From positions 1 to 64,000 of the forward strand of contig JAFLEF010000009.1 of NCBI GenBank assembly GCA_017309115.1: a stretch of 64,000 bases of DNA. Direction: 5' to 3'. Within the stretch, counting starts at the first letter, position 1, and each line of letters begins with the position of its first letter. The notes beneath the pieces are model-generated. The model did no database searches. It saw nothing but the letters and a program-made list of their open reading frames with translations, and was not told where the DNA came from. This stretch comes from Verrucomicrobiota bacterium. GTDB lineage: Bacteria; Verrucomicrobiota; Verrucomicrobiia; Limisphaerales; UBA9464. A program made the position numbers and the translations under genes. This document shows, piece by piece, positions 55,983 through 64,000 of the stretch.

Positions 55983-57887
55983 TTATTCCGGAGCCATATT
56001 GAGGTACCCGATGAGCATTTCGTCATCGGTTTGCTCGCCAAAGGTCACCCGCGATTGCGGGTTCGGATTCCAGGGATTCCACGGGGAATTGTCGAAGCCG
56101 CCGACGATGCGGATGCGCGTTCCGGCGGGTAGCGACTTGGGTTCCTTGAGCCGAAACAGAGTCTGCCAGGCGAAGTCGTAGCCGGGAACGCTCAGCAAGG
56201 TTTCCTCGGTGCCATCGGGGTATTGGGCCTCAAACCGCATCCGCGCGCCGCGGTAGTGCATGTGTGGACTCATTTCGTAGAGCAGGGAGTTGCGCGGGAT
56301 GACGGTCTCGGCCACGACTTGGTGGTCCCGACTGCCGGGCGGAATCTCAAACTGGGTTTCATAGGCCGCCGTGGTGAGCAACTCCCGCGCAGGAGGCGTG
56401 GCCGCGAAGTACAGGCCGATCTCGGTCTTGTCCGTCGTCGCCCGGCCGTTGGGCGTGTAATGCATCTGGAAGACCAGGTAACTACCGGACTTCATTTGCT
56501 TGCCGGTGCCCGCGGGAAACTCCACGGCCTCGGTGCCAGGGACGTAACCCGCAAAGAATCCGCCCAATCCGCCCTGGACCTGGAGGAAGTCCGACACCGT
56601 TCGGGCCGTGAAGACCAGGCAGTGGTGAACAACCTCCCGGTTGCCCGGACGCACCGTTGCCGCCCGCAGCCAGACATTGGTTTTCAGGGGATTGTTGACG
56701 ATCAGATAGCGGTAGGGGACTTCGCCGTTGGCTGGCAGGGATTGGGTGGCGATGGACAACACCAGATCCGGTTGTCCCAGCGGCCAGGGATTGGCGGGGG
56801 GCGGGGGATTCACCGCCAGAGGGTCGGGTCCGTCTCCTCGGGGCGCCCCGGCATTGAGCCAGTCGATCAGACGGCGGGTCTCCGTCGGGGTCAGGGAAGC
56901 GTCGTTCGCGAAGGCTCCATGGACGGGATCGGCATGCCACGGCGGCATTTTGCCCGAGAGGACCTGACGACGAATGGACGACGTGCGGTCGGCCACGGCG
57001 GCATGGTCGGTCATGGCAAAGGAACCAATGTCGCCTTCGCGGTGGCAGGTCACGCACTTGGCCTGCAAGACCGGGGCAATCTCGGTGGCGTAACTGGCCA
57101 CGCTCACGGGCGGCAGGGGCAGGCTGCTTCCGCGGGGTTTGGCTTCCTGAACCACCACCGGCGCCGCGCTGAGAAACTGGGTCAGCGCCTGTTCGAGATA
57201 GGGCTGATCCACCGTGGCTCCCGGCAACTCGCAGCGGTCGGACAGCGCGCCCCGATAGAAAACCGTGAGGTCAGCCTGGCTGATGGCCACCGTCTCCTGA
57301 ACCGCCCCGGCTCCATAGGTCCGGGCGACGATCTGGGCGGCGTCCTGCAGGACCGGGATTTCGACTCCCTGCGCGGCGGATTCCAGTTCCGCCCGGGAAT
57401 CCGTGGGATTGATCAGCCAGAAGCGGACTCCGCGGGCTTGGAATTGGGTTTGGAGGGGGCGGATGCTCGCCCAGGTGTCGGCGACGTGTTCATTGTCCGT
57501 GAACACCAGGACGACGGCGCTCGCATCGCCTTCCCGGAACAGTTCCCGGCGGACCCCGTCCTGATCCAACAGAGCGAAGTTGGGAACTTGAACCAAGGGA
57601 GTGGGCTCGGCGCGTTCCAGTCGGTAGAACCGCCGACCCCGGGACAGGGAATCTGGATCAAACCACCGGTGTTCCTGGGTCCCAGGTGACAAGCGGAGTA
57701 GAGCCTCCCAGACACCGGGTGTTCCTAAATCGTCGGAAGCCTGGATGACGTAGGATTCTCCGACGGTCGTTCCTTTTACCGTAAGGCGGGGCAGTCCACA
57801 GACCGGGTCCAGGGACGGGGCCATGCTTTGTCCGACGGCCGGCAAAGCCAACCAGATGGCGAGAAGGGCGGGAGTCAGGAATCTCAT
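55983..57887 (-). CDS. Redoxin / cytochrome c / copper-monooxygenase-like fusion, exported
   Basis: A 634-residue protein with a signal peptide (MRFLTPALLAIWLALPAVGQ). Residues about 30-93 are a shared module ending RRFYRLER. About 95-240 are a thioredoxin-like domain (NFALLDQDGVRRELF and VVLVFTDNEH), but without a CxxC pair. At about 275-280 CVTCH is a haem c site in a cytochrome domain. The last 300 residues resemble a copper type II ascorbate-dependent monooxygenase: REVVHHCLVF (about 420), FQMHYTPNG (about 475), SPHMHYRGARMRF (about 542) and the C-terminal FGEQTDDEM carry the expected His and Met copper ligands. It is probably a periplasmic redox enzyme of unknown substrate. Confidence 0.9.
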   Translation of the reverse strand: MRFLTPALLAIWLALPAVGQSMAPSLDPVCGLPRLTVKGTTVGESYVIQASDDLGTPGVWEALLRLSPGTQEHRWFDPDSLSRGRRFYRLERAEPTPLVQVPNFALLDQDGVRRELFREGDASAVVLVFTDNEHVADTWASIRPLQTQFQARGVRFWLINPTDSRAELESAAQGVEIPVLQDAAQIVARTYGAGAVQETVAISQADLTVFYRGALSDRCELPGATVDQPYLEQALTQFLSAAPVVVQEAKPRGSSLPLPPVSVASYATEIAPVLQAKCVTCHREGDIGSFAMTDHAAVADRTSSIRRQVLSGKMPPWHADPVHGAFANDASLTPTETRRLIDWLNAGAPRGDGPDPLAVNPPPPANPWPLGQPDLVLSIATQSLPANGEVPYRYLIVNNPLKTNVWLRAATVRPGNREVVHHCLVFTARTVSDFLQVQGGLGGFFAGYVPGTEAVEFPAGTGKQMKSGSYLVFQMHYTPNGRATTDKTEIGLYFAATPPARELLTTAAYETQFEIPPGSRDHQVVAETVIPRNSLLYEMSPHMHYRGARMRFEAQYPDGTEETLLSVPGYDFAWQTLFRLKEPKSLPAGTRIRIVGGFDNSPWNPWNPNPQSRVTFGEQTDDEMLIGYLNMAPE

Positions 57888-58001
57888 GAAGCGTTCGGAG
57901 ATTAACCAAGCACTGCGGGAAGTTCTACGCTCATTCCAGGAGGAAGCGTGGTTTAGGAAAGCGCATCATTCTGGCTTCGCGGAAACCGGCTGAAAAATTT
58001 T

Positions 58002-58016
58002 CGGTAAGGATTACCG
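58002..58016. promoter_or_regulatory. Inverted repeat CGGTAA-GGA-TTACCG in divergent promoter region
   Basis: A perfect 6-base dyad with 3-base centre, flanked by TTTT and AAAA one base further out on one side. It lies 30 bases before the start of the 1831-residue gene and 115 bases before the divergent monooxygenase-like gene, a plausible operator for either. Confidence 0.45.
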
Positions 58017-58045
58017 CAAAACGGCGCTGTAGGGGTTGGCATGGA

Positions 58046-61000
58046 ATGCCGCTTGTCATGATTCGCCGCCTTTTTGCTTTCGGGATTGTGGTTTTGGCCT
58101 GTGGCGCGTCCTTGCGGGCAGCCGACCTCCGCATCACGCGTATCGTGCCCGAGGGCGGAGACTCTTTCCTCCTGACGCACACTGCGCAGGCGTCTTCGTA
58201 CTATTTGCTCCTCCGCGGCGAACGTTTGGAAGTTGTTGATACCGTCCGTGCTTTGGCGTTGGGGACGACCGGGGAAGGTACTTTGCGTGATTCGTCCGGG
58301 AACGGGTCGGGATTTTTCCGGGTCATGGAAGTGTCCCAGGACACTCCCCTGGACTCCGACAACGATGGTATCGACGACGTTTACGAACTGCGGCGTCCGA
58401 CGGAACTGAATCCTTTGGATTCTGCGGACGCCACGCAGCTTGATCCGCAAGGGGGTGGCCGAACGTATTTGGAGGTTTATCGGCAGGAAGTTTCGGTGCC
58501 CACTCAGATTGCGGAGTCCTTCCCAGCGGATGGCGAGGAAGGTGTGGCGGTCACCCGGGAGACGGTCGTTCGATTCACGCGAGCCCTGGCGGAAGGAACC
58601 TTGATCAGTTCCAGCGTGGTGAATGCCTCGTTTGCCGGACGGCAGATTCTTTCCCGGGCGGAACTTTCCCCGGATCGCTCCCAGGTTTCACTGTTCTTTC
58701 TGGAGAACCTCCCGGCCGGAGCGCGTATTCGGGTTACGGTGGAAGGCGACGCTCTCTTCGATCCCGCCGGGCGGAGGGTGGATGCCGATGGAGACGGAGT
58801 GGCGGGTGGGGTTGGGACCATTGATTTCGACACCTTGGGTGTAACGCCAGTGGGACTCACGGCGGTGGTGGGCCGGGTTTTGGCCAGCGAGCAAGTGGCG
58901 GACGGTCAGGGTGGCTTTGTGGATCGCCCCCTCGCCGGAGTCATCATTACTGTGGATGGCGCCGAGGAATCCTTGCGGACCACGACCGCAGCGGATGGAA
59001 CCTTCAAGCTCCAGCCCGCGCCGGCGGGTCGTTTCTTTGTGCACGTGGATGGTCGCCCGGCGGTGGGCAGCAGTTGGCCCAACGGTGCCTACTATCCGTA
59101 TGTGGGGAAGGCCTGGGAGGCGGTGGCGGGGCGAACCGACAACCGCGCCACTCCCAACGGAGACATTTATCTGCCGTTGATCCCGGCCGGAACCTTGCAG
59201 CCGGTGCAGGCGAATGCCGAAACCAAGATTGAGTTCCCGGCGGAAGTGCTGGCCAAGGATCCTTCTTTAGCCGGAGTGGAAATTCGGGTTCCGGCCAACG
59301 CCTTGTACGACGACAACGGACTTCGCGGGGGGCGGGTGGGTATTTCACCGGTTTCGCCAGATCGTCTGCCGGAACCGCTGCCCGAGGGCCTGAACCTGCC
59401 GTTGGTGATCACCATCCAGACGGATGGCCCCAGGAACTTCAGCCAGCCGGTTCCCGTGCGCTTTCCGAACACGCCGAATCGACTGACGGGCCAACCGTTG
59501 GCGCCGGGAGAAAAGAGCGCGCTCTGGAGTTTCGATCACGACAAGGGGCGGTGGGAGATCGTCGGGCCAATGACGGTGTCGGCGGATGGCAAATTCGTGG
59601 AGACAGACGCGGGAGTTGGTGTGCGGCAGCCTGGCTGGCACGGACAAGATCCGGCGACTGAGGGGAAGGGTCCGAATTCGCCGTGGTGGCAGCTCTGCGG
59701 AGCGACGGATTCGATGGGGGGGAATTTTGATTACAAAGGTTGCATGGGAAACACCGCGGTGGGTGCAGCGGCGGGACTCGGCGGATCATTGACCCTGGAT
59801 GCGATCGGTCGGTTGGTGGGGGCTGGCGGAGGCGTCGGCAAGTACGCTTCCAAGCTCGTCAAGAAGGCGAACAGCACCTGGTTTGGCAGTCCGGCGAAGG
59901 TAGCGGAACGAGCCTTTAAACAGGCCGATTTTTGCAACGCTTGCGCGGAATCATTTAATGATCCCAACGCCAACATTTACGGCTGGGCTCTCCGGGGTGG
60001 ATTCGATGGCTCGAGCGAGCCCCCGGTGATGCTAAGGGGTTTGGTCGAACGTCAGGCGCGAAGCGGCGCGGTGTATGTGAAGCCGCCCTTCGACTTCGGG
60101 GCGTACCTCCGGCGGGTGATCCCGGTGGTGCACGACACCATGCTCAGTCTGACCAATGAGTTGGAGCAGCACTTCATCCTCCAGGATCAAATCGACGCCA
60201 TTCTGAACGGCGCCACGAACGACGCCCAGTTGTCGCCGGCTCAGTTGGCGGCCTTCAACGCCAAGCTGGCGGAACTGGACGCGTTGTTGGAGGGCAAGAC
60301 CGCTCAGGAGTTCTACGGACCGCGCCTCAAAACGTTGGCCGAGGTGGTGACCAAGGTTCCCGAGGAAGTGAAGATTGGTCACTCCGGTCGCGGCTATTAT
60401 CTGCTCGAAGATCTCGAACGCGGTTTGAAACGCCGGGGAAACACCGGGCCCGGAGGCTCCATGGACGGTGTTATTCTAGCAGCGCGACGTTTGTATCAGC
60501 TGTCCCGATATTTCCCGGATGGCAGTTATGGCCAGGTGATCTTCACGTCGTCCGCCACCGGGTTGCCTACCGCGATTCCGCCGGGGGTGGTTCTCGCCGA
60601 TTTCAATGAAGACGCCGACGGCGATGGGGTCACCGATCTGGGTGAATCGGTCGTTGGAACCAACGCTCAAAAGGCCGACACCGACGGCGATGGCGTCAGC
60701 GATGGGGCGGAACTGGCGGCGGGAACCAACCCCCTGGATAATCTGCCGGCGGAGATTGGTCTGCTGGGAGCGGTGGCTCTGAATGGGGGTGCGGCCGGCG
60801 CGGCCGTGGCGCGAGATGTCTGTGTGGAATCCGGCCGGGCCTATGTCGCGATGGGCGACGCGGGAGTCGCCGTGGTGGAGGTCACACGCAGTTCGGACAT
60901 GCGTGTTATCGCCCAGGTCAACACCCCGGGAGTTGCCCAGCGGGTAGCCTGTGCGGGCGACCGCCTGGCCGTGGCGGATGGGAGCGCAGGCTTGGCTATC

Positions 61001-63541
61001 GTGGATCTGAGCGACCCACCGGCGGCGCGAATCATTGCCCAGTTGGGGGTGGGAACGGCTTTGAGCGTCACGATGGCGGACGGAGTGGTTTATGTGGGCA
61101 CGGCCCAGGGAGAAATCGTGACGGTGCATTTGCTGACCGGAACCGAACTGGCCCGGACACCGGTGGGAGCCGCAGTGCACGATCTGGCCTGGCACGGAAC
61201 CACCCTGTTGGCCCTGACGCCGGGGGATCTGGTCGCCTTCGGTAATCAGGAGAGTGATCTCGTCTGGCGGGGCAGTCTGAGCGTTCCCGGATTGGCGGAA
61301 GGAATCACTCAGAGCCGTCGTCTGGCCGTGGGCGGTGACGTGGCCTACCTCACGAGTTATCCAGGCTTCGCCACGGTGAATGTGGCGGATCCGACGGCTT
61401 TGACTCTGATTGCGAATGCGGTGGATCGCGGTCCGAACTCCTTCAAACAGATCCTGCCAACCGGTTCGGGAATAGGCGTGGCCGCGGTGGGAACGAACCC
61501 GCGCGACGATGGTACGCATGACGTCGAGTTGTACGATTTGACGGATCCCACCAACACGACGGCGTTTCTGACCCGTCTGCAGACTCCGGGTATCACCTAT
61601 GCGGTGGCGCTCGATCGGGGCTTGGCCTATGTCGCGGATGGCATGTCCGGGCTGGAAGTGTTGAATTATCTGGCGGCGGATGTGGGTGATCAGCCGCCGC
61701 AAGTCAGTCTGGCGGCCTCGTTCTCGCTCAGTCCGGCCGAAGCCGAGAGCGGCACGTTTGCGGCGCTGCGGGCGGAGGCGTCGGACGACGTGCAGGTGCG
61801 CGAGGTGCACTTCTTTGTTGATGGCGTGCCGGTGGCCATCGATGGGAACTATCCCTACGAGTATCGGTTTCGAATTCCCACACTGAGCGCGACCAAGACC
61901 AACTTCACCGCGGCCGTTCGGGCGTTCGATACCGGCGGTCGGGTGACGGACAGCGGGTTGGTCGTAGTGAAGATTCTTCCCGACCGAACCTCTCCGCGCG
62001 GTCGGGCTGCCCAACCACTGGCGTCCGGATTCGGCTCCAACGTCGAAGAAGTCACCGCGTTCTTTAATGAGCCGATGCAGCCGTCCTCGTTGAACACTTC
62101 GAGCTTCGTTTTGCGCAGTGCGGGTGCGGATCGAATCCTGGGAACCGCGGATGATCCGGCGATCCCGTATTCGGTGGAGTACCTGGTGGATTCCCGCACC
62201 GCGGCCGCCATCCCGGTGAATCCTCTGCCGGCGGGGCGGTATCAGGCGCGATTGCTGCGCTCGATGACGGACCTCGAGGGCAACCCGCTGGAGGAGGAAG
62301 TGGTCTGGGAATTCGAAGCCGTGGTCGGGCTCGACTCGGATGGCGACGGATTGCTAGACGAGTATGAGATCGCTTTCGGACTCGACCCGACCCGGTCGGA
62401 TCAGAACAACAACAGCATCGCGGACGCCGCAGAGGACTTTGACAATGACGGCCTAGTGAACGGCGTGGAAATGCTGTTGGGCACGAATCCACGCAATGCC
62501 CGCACCTTCGACAATATTTCTGACGCTCAGTTGGATCGGGATGGTGACTTCCTGGTGGATGCCCAGGAACTTCGCCGGGGCACGGATCGGACCCGGCCGG
62601 ATACCGATGGCGACGGCTGGAACGACGAGGTGGAAGTCACCACCGGGGCAAATCCACTCGTCGCCAACGCCTTCCTGCCGGGTGGCATCTTTGGCCGCAA
62701 CTCGGCGTTGGCGCTGCGGTTGACCGGGGAACAGTTTGCTTCCGGCCAGACGGATGTGATGCGTCTGGGGGAAGGTCAGGTGATTCAGGTGACGGCGACT
62801 GCGAACGTCCTAAGGCAAGGTGGACCCAACGAACTCGGTCATTCCGTAAATGCCGCTCCGCCCGTGCGCGTGCGTCAGTTCGACCTCGAAGCGACGGATC
62901 TGACGCCGTTCGAACTACCCCGGTTGGGTGCGTTCGTGGTGGAAGCCGAAGACTACAATTTCAATTCCGGTGAAAGTCTCCCCGTGGCGAACCAGATGCC
63001 CTATCTGGGTGGCGCGTACACCAATCGGCCCGCAATCCTAGGTGTCGATTACTTCAATGCCGATGGCGCGGACGACGGTGTGTATCGGCCGGAGATCGGG
63101 CCAAACAATGTTCTGCTGGCGGAACAACGAGAGGGATTGGGAGCGCTGCAACGGCCGGGTTGGCAGGTCACCACCAATTATCGGTTGGCGGCTCCGGCGG
63201 ACGGCGACTGGCAGCAATACACCCGAACCCTTCCGGCTGGTGCGTATTGGGTGTGGGCGGCGATGTCAGCCGATGGCTTTGGCATCAATGCACTCTCGGC
63301 AGCCCTCGATCGGGTGACTGGTGATCCCACCCAACCCAATCCGGCGCTCGCCGATTTGGGTTCCTTCAATGGGGACGGCACCGGCAGTCGGGCCAACAAT
63401 CGGTTGGTCCTGTTGCGGGATTCTCTAGGTGATCCCGCCGTGGTCACGCTGAACGGCGAGCCCACCACCTTTCGGTTTGATCTGTTTCGCGGGGACGTCG
63501 ACTGGCTGGTCTTCGTTCCTGTGACCTCGGCACCTCAGTGA
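58046..63541 (+). CDS. Giant exported multi-domain surface protein
   Basis: An 1831-residue protein with a signal peptide (IRRLFAFGIVVLACGASLRAA). Modules by eye: shared FYRL-type module (26-95, GFFRVME); thrombospondin-3-like calcium repeats (100-125, DSDNDGIDD); SbsA/Big_5-like domain (151-265); transthyretin-like domain (273-340); beta-rich part (380-480); unassigned region with a Gly-rich hydrophobic stretch and a helical part (550-800); more calcium repeats (852-900); LVIVD-type propeller (903-1211); Ig-like domain (1215-1300); second Big_5 domain (1312-1425); a dense cluster of calcium repeats (1428-1560, DSDGDGLLDEYE, DTDGDGWNDEVE); and a CBM6-like C terminus (from about 1630, FVVEAEDYNFNSGE). 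It is probably an adhesin or substrate-binding scaffold. ATG at 58058 is an alternative start. The next gene starts 49 bases after its stop. Confidence 0.9.
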   Translation: MPLVMIRRLFAFGIVVLACGASLRAADLRITRIVPEGGDSFLLTHTAQASSYYLLLRGERLEVVDTVRALALGTTGEGTLRDSSGNGSGFFRVMEVSQDTPLDSDNDGIDDVYELRRPTELNPLDSADATQLDPQGGGRTYLEVYRQEVSVPTQIAESFPADGEEGVAVTRETVVRFTRALAEGTLISSSVVNASFAGRQILSRAELSPDRSQVSLFFLENLPAGARIRVTVEGDALFDPAGRRVDADGDGVAGGVGTIDFDTLGVTPVGLTAVVGRVLASEQVADGQGGFVDRPLAGVIITVDGAEESLRTTTAADGTFKLQPAPAGRFFVHVDGRPAVGSSWPNGAYYPYVGKAWEAVAGRTDNRATPNGDIYLPLIPAGTLQPVQANAETKIEFPAEVLAKDPSLAGVEIRVPANALYDDNGLRGGRVGISPVSPDRLPEPLPEGLNLPLVITIQTDGPRNFSQPVPVRFPNTPNRLTGQPLAPGEKSALWSFDHDKGRWEIVGPMTVSADGKFVETDAGVGVRQPGWHGQDPATEGKGPNSPWWQLCGATDSMGGNFDYKGCMGNTAVGAAAGLGGSLTLDAIGRLVGAGGGVGKYASKLVKKANSTWFGSPAKVAERAFKQADFCNACAESFNDPNANIYGWALRGGFDGSSEPPVMLRGLVERQARSGAVYVKPPFDFGAYLRRVIPVVHDTMLSLTNELEQHFILQDQIDAILNGATNDAQLSPAQLAAFNAKLAELDALLEGKTAQEFYGPRLKTLAEVVTKVPEEVKIGHSGRGYYLLEDLERGLKRRGNTGPGGSMDGVILAARRLYQLSRYFPDGSYGQVIFTSSATGLPTAIPPGVVLADFNEDADGDGVTDLGESVVGTNAQKADTDGDGVSDGAELAAGTNPLDNLPAEIGLLGAVALNGGAAGAAVARDVCVESGRAYVAMGDAGVAVVEVTRSSDMRVIAQVNTPGVAQRVACAGDRLAVADGSAGLAIVDLSDPPAARIIAQLGVGTALSVTMADGVVYVGTAQGEIVTVHLLTGTELARTPVGAAVHDLAWHGTTLLALTPGDLVAFGNQESDLVWRGSLSVPGLAEGITQSRRLAVGGDVAYLTSYPGFATVNVADPTALTLIANAVDRGPNSFKQILPTGSGIGVAAVGTNPRDDGTHDVELYDLTDPTNTTAFLTRLQTPGITYAVALDRGLAYVADGMSGLEVLNYLAADVGDQPPQVSLAASFSLSPAEAESGTFAALRAEASDDVQVREVHFFVDGVPVAIDGNYPYEYRFRIPTLSATKTNFTAAVRAFDTGGRVTDSGLVVVKILPDRTSPRGRAAQPLASGFGSNVEEVTAFFNEPMQPSSLNTSSFVLRSAGADRILGTADDPAIPYSVEYLVDSRTAAAIPVNPLPAGRYQARLLRSMTDLEGNPLEEEVVWEFEAVVGLDSDGDGLLDEYEIAFGLDPTRSDQNNNSIADAAEDFDNDGLVNGVEMLLGTNPRNARTFDNISDAQLDRDGDFLVDAQELRRGTDRTRPDTDGDGWNDEVEVTTGANPLVANAFLPGGIFGRNSALALRLTGEQFASGQTDVMRLGEGQVIQVTATANVLRQGGPNELGHSVNAAPPVRVRQFDLEATDLTPFELPRLGAFVVEAEDYNFNSGESLPVANQMPYLGGAYTNRPAILGVDYFNADGADDGVYRPEIGPNNVLLAEQREGLGALQRPGWQVTTNYRLAAPADGDWQQYTRTLPAGAYWVWAAMSADGFGINALSAALDRVTGDPTQPNPALADLGSFNGDGTGSRANNRLVLLRDSLGDPAVVTLNGEPTTFRFDLFRGDVDWLVFVPVTSAPQ

Positions 63542-63590
63542 TTCTGCCAACCCTCCCTGGATCCGTTTTCAATGCTTCAATTCTCATTCC

Positions 63591-64000
63591 ATGAACTCTC
63601 GTAAATCCTCTCCCCTGCGCGTTCGCTGGCCAGCTTTGCTGGCTGGATTCCTGAGCGCGGCCGCCAGCCTCCTCCAGGCTCAGACCGTCGCGTTCGACTC
63701 CGGCTCGAACGGTTCTCTCGGAGATGTCGTGATCACCAACGACACCCAGATCGTTCTGCCGGCGGACGGCGTCCTCCACTACAAAACGTTTGCCGTGCTG
63801 GATGGTGTGGCGGTGACGTTCATTAAGAACGCCTACAACACGCCGGTGTACCTGCTCTCTCAGGGCGATGTGGTCATCGAAGGACGAATCTTCGTCTCCG
63901 GCGGTGACAGTGCCGGGGACCGCGGACCCGGGCTCGGTGGCCCCGGCGGATTCGATGGTGGACGCCGAGGCGTGGGTGACTTGCCTCCCGGCGACGGCCA
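63591..64000 (+). CDS. Exported protein, 3' part beyond window edge
   Basis: The first 136 residues of an exported protein. ATG at 63591 opens MNSRKSSPLRVRWPALLAG, then a signal peptide core (FLSAAASLLQAQ). The mature start TVAFDSGSNGSLGDVVIT is followed by HYKTFAVLDGVAVTFIKNAYNTPVYLLSQGDVVIEGRIFVSGG, the beginning of a beta-helix-like pattern seen in large surface proteins with Gly-rich loops (GGPGGFDGGRRG). It follows the giant protein gene by 49 bases in the same direction, so both may be exported together. No stop codon appears in the visible part. Confidence 0.82.
   Translation, partial: MNSRKSSPLRVRWPALLAGFLSAAASLLQAQTVAFDSGSNGSLGDVVITNDTQIVLPADGVLHYKTFAVLDGVAVTFIKNAYNTPVYLLSQGDVVIEGRIFVSGGDSAGDRGPGLGGPGGFDGGRRGVGDLPPGDG

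Overview
The window looks like chromosomal DNA of a Verrucomicrobiota bacterium, most likely of the Pedosphaera/Limisphaerales type. The evidence is the high GC content, H-X9-DG pseudopilins, DUF1501 and DUF1549/DUF1553 surface protein pairs, very large mosaic exported proteins, a class III cyclase/FecR cluster, a Kdo transferase (hence a Gram-negative envelope), and intergenic DNA full of short modular repeats. The lineage is inferred from gene content only. I saw no CRISPR array, insertion sequence, integrase or rRNA.

Layout. 1-1240: two tandem pseudopilin genes (one cut by the window edge) behind matching promoter-like motifs. 1413-2762: trigger factor with a terminator. 2998-10180: a duplicated-module exported protein, an ECF sigma factor fused to a membrane domain with twelve five-residue repeats, a PQQ-like propeller protein, a GNAT acetyltransferase and a DUF971 protein. 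10249-18672: a 1736-residue CotH/lamin-tail protein between two similar composite repeat blocks, then a pectate-lyase-like protein with a ROK sugar kinase. 18746-24272: maf, an MFS/spermidine-synthase fusion, a small conserved protein and a DUF1501 protein. 24623-24931: a tiny exported protein carrying three copies of a secretin-type motif.

24932-29064 is the most accessory-looking stretch. Fragments of a DUF4411 (PIN-like) toxin and perhaps a type I restriction subunit lie beside an intact, tightly packed operon: a DUF5131 three-cysteine protein, a TcmP-like Rossmann protein and an Mrr-type restriction endonuclease, with a perfect inverted repeat upstream. This is my best candidate for an undescribed defence system.

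29453-40596: GH92 glycosidase, DUF1501 and DUF1549/DUF1553 pair, small exported and membrane proteins, and an exported protein with duplicated modules. 40647-44565: tRNA-Phe, iron alcohol dehydrogenase, APC permease and RluE-type pseudouridine synthase. 44575-52085: two membrane adenylate/guanylate cyclases and a FecR protein, surrounding tcdA and an AIM24-family gene. 52383-57887: bioD, tRNA-Ala(CGC), waaA, a GH15-like protein and a redoxin/cytochrome c/copper-monooxygenase fusion. 58046-64000: an 1831-residue surface protein and the start of another exported protein.

Two themes cut across the window. First, period-7 tandem arrays (GCTGAGA, GTTGAGA, GGGGTAA and similar) sit between operons, usually next to a larger palindromic repeat, and in two cases supply the stop codon of the gene before them. 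Second, five otherwise unrelated exported proteins share a module of about 60-75 residues ending in a motif like FYRL, which may be a lineage-specific domain.
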